From: Ctenosaura bakeri
Lineage: Eukaryota; Chordata; Lepidosauria; Squamata; Iguanidae
Direction: 5' to 3'
Length of the DNA: 64,000 nucleotides
Assembly: GCA_948474755.1 (NCBI GenBank)
Contig: CAOLHI010000148.1
Location: 124,001 to 188,000, forward strand
The notes under the pieces: generated by a model
The model's input: only the letters and a program-made list of their open reading frames with translations
Databases searched by the model: none
Told to the model about the DNA's origin: nothing
Part shown: one piece after another, positions 10,735-21,879 of the stretch
Position numbering within the stretch: the first letter of the stretch is position 1
Layout: each line of letters starts with the position of its first letter
Made by a program: the position numbers and the translations under genes

Positions 10735-12480
10735 GAGAAATCTAACACAATCTCTTGTTCCTCTGGGAAATTTGGCACTGTTCTTCTCTTATCAGTTCTG
10801 ATTCATTCATCAAAGTGAACCACATGTCTAATTATAACTTCAGTATTCTTTAAGTTCAAAACTGTACATCCTTTGCTTGCAGAAGCTAAATTTATTCTGT
10901 TCTGACAGCTAGCCTCTTGTCATTTTCTTTTGGTATGTATGCATATGGAATTCTGCCAAAAGTTCTAATGTGTTTCATGTCTGGCAATCTGCCATTTCTT
11001 AACTGAAATGGTGTTTGTGTGGTGCTTTTGTTGGCAATCTATTCTGGAGATACATTACAATCATGATGGTGTCACCTCAGAGTCTGCTGCGAAAATAAAC
11101 TTCTGTGAGTATACACTTTGTCATATCCAGGAGAGTTCTTGTTTCCTTTCAGGAATCCATTCTGTCCAGGAGTGCAGCTCATACTTCTTCTGTCCAGAAT
11201 ACCAAATCCTTCCAGAAAAGCTTGTGATGCCAGAATTATTCACCACTGCAGTGTGTCTGTATTGTTGTTGGTCTCCTATCAAATTTGGTGCAGTGTTCTT
11301 CTGTAGCATCTATTGGGCTAGAGTTTTCTCTTTCAGCAGGTAGGTGACATAATGCCTTGAAACATCATACACAAAAATTAAAGCATATTTCTGCCAAATG
11401 AAAACACATTAAAGGTACCACTGAAGTCAGTGTGTATGAGATCTAGCACTTTGGTTCTTCTCCTTTTAGTCCTGGGATAAAATGGGAGCATAACTGTCTT
11501 TTCTTCAACAAAAATTATGTACTGGCTAGGATGTACTGGCTAGGATTATTATTATCTTCTGGATTTATCTTGATAACTGTGGCCAGTTTCTGGCTCTGTA
11601 ATAGAAGAATAGCTTTTGGATCATGAGTTCCAAGATGCCTGTGCCACAGATAAAGGGTGTTGTCATTCTTCTGTGATTGAGACACATTTGTTTGTTGAGA
11701 AAAAGATTTTAACTCATATACATCATTATTTGAGCAAACACCATTTTTCATTTTTCTTCTTCAAAAACTATTTCAGATCTTTTTTTTAATATAGAGCAGA
11801 CATACTGAGCATAATACAGTGCAAGTCAGAAATAAACATTATCTACTATGTTTTGCACAAATTTATCACATAGTTTGCAATTTAAAGTACCATATCCAGA
11901 CCCCTCAATCTACATAAAATGTATGTTGATTAGCGACCTGAATTTTTCCATAAATGTTCCCAGCAAAAGTATCAAACAAAGCATCATAGAACATACTATG
12001 ACTGGTATAGCCAGAATCAATAATCAAGGAAACTATATTTTATTATATTTAGCTGCTAGGGCTCCTTCCTTTAAAAGAAAATGTGAATCTGTTGCTAAAG
12101 ATTGAACCATGTTGGTTTTGTCTTGAAGATCAGGTGTCTGGACAGCTACCATTGGCCAAAGTCCTTTTTGACAGGATACAATCTCTGTCAAAAGACCTTT
12201 TCTATCATGGTTATACCAGTGTACTTCTGACTGGCTCTCAGGTGGAGCTTTGTGCCTGTCATGCCCACTTCTGAGCTTGAGAGGGCACCGTCAAGTTTCA
12301 AAGAATTTATCCTATCCAGTAGAGAGACAAAAGAATCAAACTGTTCTCCCAAAGTTGCAGTAAGGAATCTTACTTTCTATTCACCATTAAGATTATATGC
12401 ATTTAATCTCTGTGTGGCAAAAACACAGTTATATATGCCTCCCAGTTCTTCATGATCCAAATTTCAGTTTCTACAACTCT
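10735..12480 (-). pseudogene. Decayed Ty1/Copia retrotransposon (gag end, protease, integrase)
   Basis: Minus-strand fragments follow Copia order. A retroviral-type protease signature, IIDSGYTSH (family form DSGATSH), lies near 11993-12030. A pre-integrase motif, LWHRHLG, lies near 11630-11655 in an open stretch at 11515-11751. The start of the integrase core, DLIHTDFSG, is near 11421-11446, with YLLKEK near 11320 and a TP-x-QNG-like block near 11157-11176. A post-integrase segment resembling LPDMKHIRTFG and YIPKEN lies near 10920-10990. Frames are broken by many stops and shifts, so the copy is dead. No LTRs, zinc knuckle or reverse transcriptase could be placed; 12050-12480 may hold gag sequence. 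The motif order makes a chance match unlikely. Confidence 0.72.
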
Positions 12481-12765
12481 CTGATCCAAATTGTCTGGGA
12501 TTTAGAACACATATAGCAAACTGATTTTTGAAGATTCTCCAACATTTTATGACAGTGTTACATTCTGTCACCAAGATAAATTTATTATGTTCCATATAAT
12601 TATATGTTTATCTTGTGCTATAGCATCCTTTTTTTCTCAAGAAACAGGCATTTCTCTTCCTCATTTGTCTGATTCAAGGAACTTATAAACATTTTGGGCT
12701 TTTAATGCAATTTTGAATCCTGTGTCTCCATTGCTCATAATTATGACTAATAAATCTCAAAGAAG

Positions 12766-12915
12766 CATAGAATTATTATTCTAGGTTGGAAGAGACCACA
12801 GGGGCAATCTAGTACAACCCCCTGCCATGTAGGAACCCAAATCAAAGCACTCCCAACAGATGACCACCAGCCTCTGTTTAAAAACCTTCAAAGAAGAAGA
12901 CTCTAAGGTTTCCTA
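12766..12915 (-). mobile_element. CR1 LINE 3' end (fragment)
   Basis: The plus strand reads TAGAATTATTATTCTAGGTT, then 'gaagagaccacaggggcaat' and 'caaccccctgccatgtagga', the reverse of the CR1 3' end. It is closely matched by 34646-34885 in the same orientation. It is a 5'-truncated dead copy of about 150 bp. Confidence 0.8.
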
Positions 12916-13280
12916 ACAATAATCTGTCACTTGGTGAGGACACTTTGCATTGTTAGAAATTCATGAAAAAATCAATATTCCAAAAGTGGGGATTTTTAAC
13001 TAGAGTATGTGCAGAGGGGATGCTATCAAAAGTACAAAAAAGGAAATAAAGCCTGAATGATCTGGTATACCACTCATGGTTGGACCCCAATAACGTGTTG
13101 ATGAATGTGGCAGATAAGAGTGAATCTGTTAAGCAGGATATGCAGACTGTTAAGTTAGAAGATTGACGTTAACCTGTCTCACACCCACATATACAACTCA
13201 TCTGATCCAGCAGAGAACGAAAATAAGCGCAGTCTTTTTGCAAACCATGTAAAAGTAGATTAACTTACCTGTTACTTGTA

Positions 13281-13763
13281 CAGTCAGCTCCCCACATTCA
13301 CTAGTGTTAGGGCTGGAGAACTCCAGCAAAAGTGGACAAATGCAAATATTAAAATGTGTGTGTGTTTGTGTCTGTGGGAAGTGGAGGGCAAGGGCATGGT
13401 GGGGAGAACTGACACCCACGATCCAAACCAGATCAGGAAAAAGAAAGGGAAAATGGTGGGTTAGGATGGTGACTCCATGCTTCCTCTCTCTTCCTTGGGT
13501 GTGTGTGTGGGGGGGTGGCTCAGGAAAGGGTTTGAGGTGCTGAAAAATCAGGCTGTCCTTAACTGGCCAGGCAGCTGCTGGTGATGGAAGAGGAGCAGAG
13601 ACATGATTTTAAAAGGCTACAAGGCCTGATCACAGCCACAGAGAGGGAAAGTTCCCTACCCCCCCCTCTAAAAAAGTGCCTGAGGTGTCAGGGGGCAGGA
13701 GTTGGAGAAACTCACAAATAATCCAATCTGTGAAAGTCAAACCCACAAATGTGAAGGCCAACA
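13281..13763. mobile_element. Tigger-like (pogo/mariner) non-autonomous element, 483 bp
   Basis: Flanked by TA (13279-13280 and 13764-13765). The left end CAGTCAGCTCCCCACATTCAC pairs imperfectly with the right end AATGTGAAGGCCAACA. It aligns over most of its length with 21422-21877, including the internal block GGCCAGGCAGCTGCTG. No transposase frame. TA duplication and ends starting CAGT fit the Tigger group. Confidence 0.75.
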
Positions 13764-13769
13764 TAATCA

Positions 13770-16604
13770 AGCGAAGTCTAATAGAGATGAGAAGGGGAAG
13801 AGGAAGATGGCTCCTTCTGAGGCAGGAAGAGAGAAAGTGTGGTAAAAGAAACAAGCAGGATGTCTGCAAACATGCAAACTTGCAATTAGTGACTATAGGT
13901 ATGCCTAGATTGCTAACTCTAATATTATGGGCAACTTTGGCAACAAGTCATCACATGGAGTGCTTCTGAAAGCCCATATTTGCTGAGAGAGAGAAAGAAT
14001 GAACTGTCTAATTTCCATCCCACTCCCTGGGGATCATTCTCAGGAAGAAATAACAAGACTAGCAAATCATTTCTGAAACAATAGGAATTTCTGTGGCCAG
14101 GAGTGCCACGGTGAATGAACACACATTTTAAGTTATTACGCAAAGCACCTTGCCAGCTTATTAGTGTATAGCAGAGGAACTGGAAGACTGCTGCTCACAT
14201 TAGCACAAGATGGTGCCCAGTTCAGTGGAGGAATCTGTATTTATGCAACCAACAGATACTGATGTCGTTATTCTGTTTTTCCCTATAAGGTGCTCTTTTT
14301 GCAGGAAAGATACATTGCACATTTACACAAATATGTTGGAAGAGCTTCTTCTACAGTGTATCTCCAAAGGTGGGAAATACTCTATATTCTTTTTAATGAA
14401 GACACTGCTGCTTTTGTTGCTTCCATAAAGAAGAAAGCAGAAAACAAGATGGCTTGTTTTAATTGCTTTATCATAGGAGGATGTAAACTTTTAAAAAATC
14501 TCACATTATTTTCAAATGGAGTACCCTAACATGCAAAAATTGACCCTTTTTCTCTGAAGAACTTTACATGAGATGGCATTCTTCATGGAATGTCATAAGC
14601 TTTTGCTGCGATGAAGGAAGGGAACAGCAGCAGGAAGAAGTCAAGGTTCATTTAAATGCTGTTGTTTACTATTATAATCAATCAGTCTTCTATTAACATC
14701 TATTACTAATCAAACCTTAGTTTTTTTGTGTGGAGCAAAACATCCCCTGCTGTCAAATCAAACATGGAGTAGTGATGGAGGAGTGTTTCAGATATCAAGC
14801 TGAAAACAGAAAAGGCTTTAGCAGAAGGACATGAGCTTCAGGAAAGTCCAGAGGCAGTCTCTTCTTTTCATCCAAAGTTAGCAGAGCAATCTTTGCATGT
14901 TTACTCAGATATAAGTCCCTTTGCTTTTAGTGGAGTTTATGCTTGAGTTAACGTTTATAGCATTGCAACTCAAATCTGCCCCCCCCGTGCAAGAATGTAT
15001 TGTAAAGTTGTTTGTTGCTTTTTTTTTTTTGCATACCTCACAATATGTATAATAATGTACAGTGATAGTGTGTATATTAGTATGCTTATAGATAATAGCT
15101 GAAATAGTTTTGGCTAGTCCTGACTGCAGTAGACCTACTGACTCAATTGTTGAATGATGAAACATCACGTAGGTAAATCCCATTGACGTAACATATGCAA
15201 ATAGTCATTATTGTTATCACCACTACCACCATTCACTTGATCTTAGTGCAACACTGGTTAGACTGTGCAACTTCATCCAATAATGTCTCACTGATTCCTA
15301 GGTTCTTGGATAGAATCCAAGTCACTGATAGTCCAAAAACCTTAGTCAGTAACATGTGGTACACCATGACCGCTGTCTACTACTATTAGTAATAGACCAT
15401 CCATTGGTACTATCTTTCCATAGTGGTGTTGTTATTTCTTCCTGTGAAGCAAGGGGCTACACTACTGGTAGCATTACTACTGGTAGGGTCTTTCAAGTCA
15501 GACAGGCTGAGTGGTGAGACTAACAGATACAAACACCCATTAAATATGGTGCAGAAACAAAAACAAAAAAAACCAAATCCCATAGTGGGTTGGTTTTTGC
15601 CCTGGTGAACAAGGGCTGCATCAGACATCAGAATTCGTAGACATTAGATAAAAATGCGCTACAGGACTCAGCAGCTTTTGCTAGGCAAGCAGGTCAAGAT
15701 AGTGTGACAATACTGGAAGGCAAACCACAGCAGAAGAAACAGACAGAGGGAGAAACACTTTAATAATGGAATGCTATCATAAAGCAATTATATCAACCCA
15801 AAGTCTCCAAAGTCCATCTGGAAATAAATGTTCCCAAGCTTTAGTGCAGAATTGGGTAGCTGGACAGACCCACAGGAAAAAGAAATCCAAATTTGTTTGT
15901 CCCCAAATATCCTCTAGGAGGTATGGTAGAATTTTCATCATATGTTATGTTAGCCCCCCACTAGCATTTTTTAACAGCAGGCAGTGAATAGACATTGTTC
16001 CCTGTCCACTTTCTGTTTCTAAAAATTTTGATATTTTTGACAACTGGGAATGAGTGTAGGAAGTCCAGGGCCCATAAAAACAGCAAGTTCTAGGAGGCAA
16101 GGAGCTAATTTTATCCCCCAAGGAACTCCTCTGGGTCACATCACATTTAAAAAGGCATTTTTCATGTTTTCTTTAAAATTGAAAATGACTGGAAGTTTAC
16201 TTTACATTTTGGACCACTCACCCCAAGCGCGCACGTGCACACACACACGCACGCACGCACTAAAGTACTTTCACATCAATCTAGATCAGAATTGTCATGC
16301 TTAGGGGATTCCAGGGACGCTGATTGACAATATTTAGCCATTTTTCCAAGCTAAGGTTGAAGCAGGGAAAATCTGGAGGCCATAGAAACAGTTGGAGGCC
16401 CATGATTCCCACCACCATGCTAACATGCAAGCCCATGTTCATTTCTGCTAAATTTCTTTTTGTGATTGCTAAATATTCTGTTCTTATTTTCTAAGTATTC
16501 TGAATGATGTGGAGAGAAGTTATGACAGAGAGATGTCATAACCATATATTTACATATAATCCAGTTTTGATATTGGAGCATGCTATGCAATCTCTCTCTC
16601 TCTC

Positions 16605-16639
<35 letters not shown>

Positions 16640-17640
16640 TCCCAGTGTTTTATAATCCAAGACAATTTGTTCAGAGTGGAGATTTGCTTTCTGGCCACAC
16701 CCCAAATATGTTAATACTGTCTTTCATGCTTCAGTACATCTATATGTTATTTCTGCAGTTCATTCTGATTTCCAAAGCCATCTGATGAATTAGCTCATCT
16801 GAGGTGCCTGAACTATAAATAATCACAGCAACATCTGTTGGAGTGAGAAGCTTGAATGACTGGCTGTAAAAAAGAACGGCCGGAAATTCTCAGATCTAGT
16901 CAGACTGTTTCTCCTGTTATAAACAAACTGTATGTGTGCATTTTAGGGGGATGTACATAAAAACAGGCTTCTTTCTGTAGAAGTAGGCTTCTGTTTTTGT
17001 CACTGTTGGTTGGACAAATGATGCTACACAAACAGCATCAAGAGTAATTAATGAAGTGAAGAGGCTGTAAGACCTCACATAGTTTGTCTGTAGGACATAT
17101 AAAACTCTATAAAACTCACTGAGCAAAGCTATTAGCACTTTGGGGGTGTTCTTGTCATTGTTATACTACATATAACATATACTACATATACTACATTTTT
17201 GCATATGATCAAAAGGATCATTAAGTATAACCCAAAATATGAATATGTCCACATGACCCTTCCCAGAAGATTTGGCTGGTTAGACCAAATGAATCTATGA
17301 AACTGCTCACTCACTGCTTTTTTGGCTTGGCATCCTTACCTGTCATTGTGTTAATACACAGAGAAAAAGCTGAAATTGTCCTTTAAAATAACATTTGAGC
17401 AAAGAGTCATTCTTGAGTCTGAAATTAGCAGCCTTGCAACACTTTAGGTGCTTAATCTATTATTTTTTAGCTGCTAAACTGACAATCTGCATCCATCCCT
17501 AAAGTAGCTCACTGCTTTGTCCTTAGTTTTTCTTCTTGAGAATTTCCTTACTGTCACCTTTATATTAGCCTCTTCTTCAACTCTATGGCTTCATGACTCA
17601 CTATTCCCAAAGCTCCTGCTTTTCATTCTTGCTTGCCTTT
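13770..17640. other. Unassigned sequence with simple repeats
   Basis: No gene recognised. Contains a poly-T run near 15018-15030, a (CACG/CA)n run at 16228-16260 and a CT/CA microsatellite at 16591-16637. Around 14895-15190 there is a short segment similar (reversed) to 22625-22685, probably an old repeat of unknown class. Open frames at 14905-15183 (-) and 15410-15628 (-) have no recognisable domain. Confidence 0.35.
16591..16637. repeat. (CT)n / (CA)n microsatellite
   Basis: Seven CT units, a short TTTT spacer, then about fourteen CA units. It produces the Ser-Leu and Thr-His stretches in overlapping frames, which are therefore not protein evidence. Confidence 0.97.
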
Positions 17641-17645
17641 TCATG

Positions 17646-17848
17646 GTTGTTGTTGTGTGTCTTTGAGTTATATCCCACTTATGGTGACCCTAAGGTAAAC
17701 CTATCCCAGGATTTTCTGGGGCTGAGTGTGTGTGAGATGTGCCCAAGGTCATTCAGTGGGTTTCCATGGCCAAGCAGGGAATCAGGAAGCACTCTGGCCT
17801 CCAAGGTTGTAGACCAGCGCTCAAGCCACTATACCACACTAGCTCCCT
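17646..17848 (-). mobile_element. tRNA-headed SINE with RTE-type tail
   Basis: In minus-strand sense the head contains GTGTGGTATAGTGGCTTGAG (A-box region), then a degenerate B-box region and a core with AATGACCTTGGGCA. The tail contains TAAGTGGGATATAACTCAAA and ends in a CAACAACAAC run. The same architecture occurs at 26298-26506 and 58774-58988, and the tail matches the end of the LINE at 63425-64000. It is a decayed copy. Confidence 0.75.
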
Positions 17849-17849
17849 T

Positions 17850-19755
17850 GGCTTTTCATAATCCCTCCCTTTCCTCGCTGCTGTCCCTTACTGCTATTCT
17901 CCTTAGACCTCCTCCAGCCCCTTTGATGGATTTATCCTAAGCTGTTGCCCTATTCTGGATCTTCCATCAGCCTTTCTGCCTCTAGTGTGCCTGCTGCTCC
18001 CTGCTCTTTTTACTTCCTATAGATATTTTGATCGGGTCTTACTATCCCTGTCAATACAATTCCTTGCATGATTTGAACCTTCCTGATCCCAGCCTAAATG
18101 ACAACCTGTTTCTCTCACAGAAAGGGATTGCAAACTTTCTCTCGCCAACAGTTTTATTCTCTGAGAACTTGTGTCTCTCTGTGCATCTGAAGCTATGATA
18201 CCACTTGCTGCTAGAGGCTTTACCACAAAATCCTTTAGTGTTATCCATATGCACATTTGTATTAATCATGAAGAAGATAAATGCAAATAAACTGAAAGCA
18301 GCAACAAACTATGTATGGTCTATACTAGGAATTAATTCTGGAATACCATCGGGTTAAATAAAAATTAAAAAAAAAAGTAAACTGTAGAGTACAGTGATTA
18401 ATGGAACAATATTGCAATGGAATTGAGAAAATCTTATTTGCAGATGCAAGAACTCTCCACTCAGCTTTTCTACCTTAGCAAGTAGTAATGTATCTTTCCT
18501 GCCTTTAGTCATTTGGACTTTCTGATATAGCTAGATTCCAGGATGTTCTTTATGAATAAAATGAAAATATATTATCTAGAAATGTTTTAAAGAGAAGTGT
18601 CCATCTAGGCACAAACCTTAGTATCTATTATTGTGGTGTTGGTGTTGGTACTACATAATAGATACAAAATGTTTTAAAAGTAATTTACCTTACCAAAATT
18701 GTTGCTGCAGAAATTCTTGTGAAAGTTATTAAACAAGTCACTACTATAAATTTAGGCCTGGGGTTAGCACAGCTTTGTGCTATTAAAGCAGCTTTAAATC
18801 TCAAAGCTCTCTTGTTAAGGTTTCCCATGAATTTGCTTTTCTTAGGAGTTAGTGTCTTACTACCATGAAAAAGGATTCAATATAATGTAATTCTACCTAT
18901 GTGTGAAATGGTCTCTCTATGAACCTTCACATTTTCTCCCACTGCAGAAAATATTGTTCTTTAGTTTGCTGGCGGCTGCATTTCTCAAACATTGATTCTT
19001 TTTTGTTTGAATCTTAAGTGTAAGTAGAAATCCATGAGCTAGGTAAAAAACAACATCCACATGGTCTCCAGTTGAAGAATGCAGCCTGTACAACTCATAA
19101 ATGCTCTCACTAGAAACAGCAATATTTACAAGTTGCTGCCCTTGGCTGGACCTTACACTCAGAGGCATTTGGGAGCTTTCTTCCTGCCTGTGTTGTTTTT
19201 GTTTTATATGAATTTTTACTGTAGCTTTGGCCGAACTTCAAATGTTCCAAGTTTGTTTAATCTCTCTGACAGCAAACTTGCCATGTTTTAAAGAATCAAC
19301 ATGAGGCAGCTGTAGCTGGCATCTTCCTCTGCTAACTTATCTTTGTACAACCCTGGATTACTCTTCTAAACCTCATAATCTTGTTCTTGTTTTCATTTTT
19401 GGGTTGCTTCCTATGTACTCTAAGTCTTTTGCCAGCTTCTCCTCAAAGCAAATAATTGCATTACATATTTAGGCAGCCAATCAAAGGTAATATTTATTGC
19501 TAGCAGAATAATAAAATATTTGCTGTTAGTATCCTGACCTCCTGAAGGAGTACATTATAAATAATTGTTGTTACCATAATCAAAATGGCAGGAAGGTTCA
19601 CATAGAGGTTGAATATGATAAATGTAAATTCTCTGCCTTGGTAAGGAAAGCTAAAATAAGCTGAAGAATTGTGACTTGTAAATGAATGAGCACAGTATAA
19701 CATCCCTTTATAAACAGTTGGAAAACCAATGAAATGGATTAATAGATATTAGGGG
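17850..19755. other. Unassigned AT-rich sequence
   Basis: Nothing recognised. Short open frames near 18017-18269 (-) overlap one another in two frames, and one at 18917-19168 (-) lacks any domain. Confidence 0.35.
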
Positions 19756-19759
19756 CATC

Positions 19760-19990
19760 AGATATTGGTGGTGCAGTGGTTAAATGCCAGTACTGTAGCC
19801 ACAAGGTTGTGAGTTTGATCCTACTGGGCTCCAGGTTGACTTACCTTTCCATCTTTCTGCAGATCAGTAAAATGAGTACCCAGCTTGTTTGGGAGAATGA
19901 GCTAACACATTGTAAATCACTTAGAGAGCATTTAGTATGCTGTTAAAGAGAATGGCAAACAGGGACATTTATATCAGTAAAGCTTGAACT
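19760..19990 (+). mobile_element. tRNA-headed SINE, second type
   Basis: The head reads GGTGGTGCAGTGGTTAAATG (A-box region) and carries a B-box-like GAGTTTGATCC at 19811-19821, followed by 'taaaatgagtacccagctt' and a tail containing TTGTAAATCACTTAGAGAG. The head and middle match 51803-52070 (reversed), but that copy has a different tail. This points to a tRNA-derived SINE whose tail has been exchanged. It is diverged and presumably inactive. Confidence 0.75.
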
Positions 19991-20270
19991 CATGGACCCA
20001 TTTCAATACTCATTTTGATTCAGGCTTATAGTGGATTGTAAGCTATAGTTTTTCATTTTCAAATAGAAATATTTTGTATGCATTTTTTAAAAACATTAAG
20101 TGTGCTTTTTAAAAAAAGAATTTGTAGATTTTTAAAAAATGTATATATTTTTTTAACTCTATACATTTTTGGAACACATTTTTATTTTAGAGATCACATT
20201 GAAGCTGTGCAAACATGAAGGTTTCTGCTCACCAACTGTGTTCAGTTTGTTGGGGCTGTGAGTTTACTAT

Positions 20271-20725
20271 GGGCTTTTTCGCACTTTGGGGGAAAACGGG
20301 ACATTCTGATACTTACTGGGCTGGCGTGCTCCCTCCACTGATCCACACTGATCCAGAGCAGTGCGTGCCCGCGCTACACACTTCTCCGGGGATGAAAATG
20401 GCGCTTTCCGGTTGGTGGAGGCTCTCCACCAACTGGAGAAGCTCACCAGCCTAAAGCCTGCTCCCAGAAGATTTGCAGCCTCACACTGGTGCGAGCCTGC
20501 AAATCTACACATTAGCACAGCGACGGAGTGGGGCACGCTGTGCTATTTAAAGACCTCTTTTAAGCGGTCTTTCAATAGCATGGCAAACCACCAGTTCTGG
20601 TCGTTCTGGAGCGGGCTGAAGTCCGGACATACATAAAGTAGTCTGGACCCAGTCTGCCCCTAAGTGCAAATGTCCTCGCCGGAGGACGCTCTGCCCCGTC
20701 GCTAAATCAAAGTGCAGGAAAGGCC
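20271..20725. mobile_element. GC-rich Harbinger-like MITE, 455 bp
   Basis: Ends GGGCTTTTTCGCACTTTG and CAAAGTGCAGGAAAGGCC are nearly perfect inverted repeats, with TAT at 20268-20270 and 20726-20728. The GC-rich interior contains CpGs and is unlike the 3 kb and 10 kb interiors. Local inverted repeats lie within it (for example 'gtggaggctctccaccaac'). No transposase. It shares termini and target preference with 3139, 10311 and 50908. Confidence 0.82.
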
Positions 20726-20939
20726 TATGTTTGCTTCCTTTTGCAAAGCCAAGGTATTTCTCACTCATAGAAATACATTGCAGTCCATGTAAAAAAATAA
20801 TCATCTGGCGATCAAGTACTGATAGCTCTGGAAAGTACACAATATCTTCTTCTCTTCCCTCCAGAGGAGGAAGAACTCCAGAGGTCCCAGGTTCTGGAAT
20901 TTCCTTCTTATGAGAAGATAGACTAGTGCCCTCTTCATT

Positions 20940-21160
20940 ATACTTTCATAGGCAGGTGAACACGTTTTTGTTTAAGCTGGCCTTTGAAGGCTGACATCTC
21001 AGGGTGGAAAGCCTTTTTATATGCTATGTTGTTTACATTTATTGCTTTTTTTGACAGTTTTCCAAAATTTAATCACACTTTAACTTTTGTATAATGTAAA
21101 CTTCTTGTTGTATCTGATTGTAAGCTGCCTCACATCCAAGATTGAGGGAAAGGCAGAATA
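20940..21160 (+). mobile_element. L2-like LINE 3' end (fragment)
   Basis: GGCAGGTGAACACGTTTTTG and 'aagctggcctttgaaggctg' are followed by an AT-rich 3' region and 'taagctgcctcacatccaag...aaaggcagaata', the usual shape of an L2-like 3' end. The tail is cut by a MER2-like element at TA 21159-21160; the remaining tail appears to resume at 21405 with 'taatactaatacaaata'. Confidence 0.6.
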
Positions 21161-21404
21161 CAGATGGCCCTCCATATATGTGGATTCTATATCCATGGAT
21201 TCAACCAACCTCAGCTTGAAAATATTTTTAAAAAATCCAAAAAGCAAATTTGGTTTTGATAGATCTATATCTATATCTATGTCATCTATATCTGGGCTAC
21301 CATTTTACTATACCATTATATATGATGGGACTTGAGCATCCATGAATGTTGGTATATGTAGGAGGTCCTGGAACCCAACCGTAATAGATACTGAGGGCCC
21401 ACTG
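21161..21404. mobile_element. MER2-like Tigger element, 244 bp
   Basis: Flanked by TA at 21159-21160 and 21405-21406. It starts CAGATGGCCCTCCATATATG, continues 'ccatggattcaaccaacc', and near the right end carries GGGACTTGAGCATCC and 'ggaggtcctggaaccc', then ends GGGCCCACTG. These match what I remember of the MER2/Tigger non-autonomous family of pogo-type transposons. An (ATCTAT)n run lies inside near 21262-21290. It is inserted in the L2-like tail. Confidence 0.82.
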
Positions 21405-21421
21405 TAATACTAATACAAATA

Positions 21422-21877
21422 TAGTCAGCCTTCCATATTCACTAGGGTTCAGGGCACAGGACCCCTACAAAAGAAGAAAAATCAAAAATATCCAAATGTG
21501 TGAGTAGGGAAGGGGGCTGAGGCATGGTGGGGAGAGTGGACATCCGGGATCCAAACCAAGAGAGGGAAAAGAGAGGGAAGGGGGGCTTGGATCAGCATGT
21601 TGCCTATGGACATCCTCTCTCTTGCCCATCTCCTTCCTTGGGTATGAGAAGGCATTGGGAGAGACTTTGTCGTGCAGAGAAATCAGGCTGCAACCTGTCC
21701 TTAATTGGCCAGGCAGCTGCTGACTGGGGGAGAGGAGGACTAGAGGTCGGTTTTTAAAGGGCTGTGTAGTCTGATCAGAGCCACCGAGAGGGAAAGTTCA
21801 CCAGAAAAAGTAGTTGGAGAAACCCGCAGATAATCAAATCTGTGAAAGTCAAACCCAAAAATGGGGAGGGCCAACTG
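21422..21877. mobile_element. Tigger-like non-autonomous element, 456 bp
   Basis: TA at 21420-21421 and 21878-21879. The left end TAGTCAGCCTTCCATATTCA pairs imperfectly with the right end ATGGGGAGGGCCAACTG. It is the same family as 13281-13763 (shared GCATGGTGGGGAGA, GGCCAGGCAGCTGCTG and CTGTGAAAGTCAAACCCA). It lies 15 bp from the MER2-like element, so two pogo-type insertions sit in one LINE tail. Confidence 0.75.
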
Positions 21878-21879
21878 TA

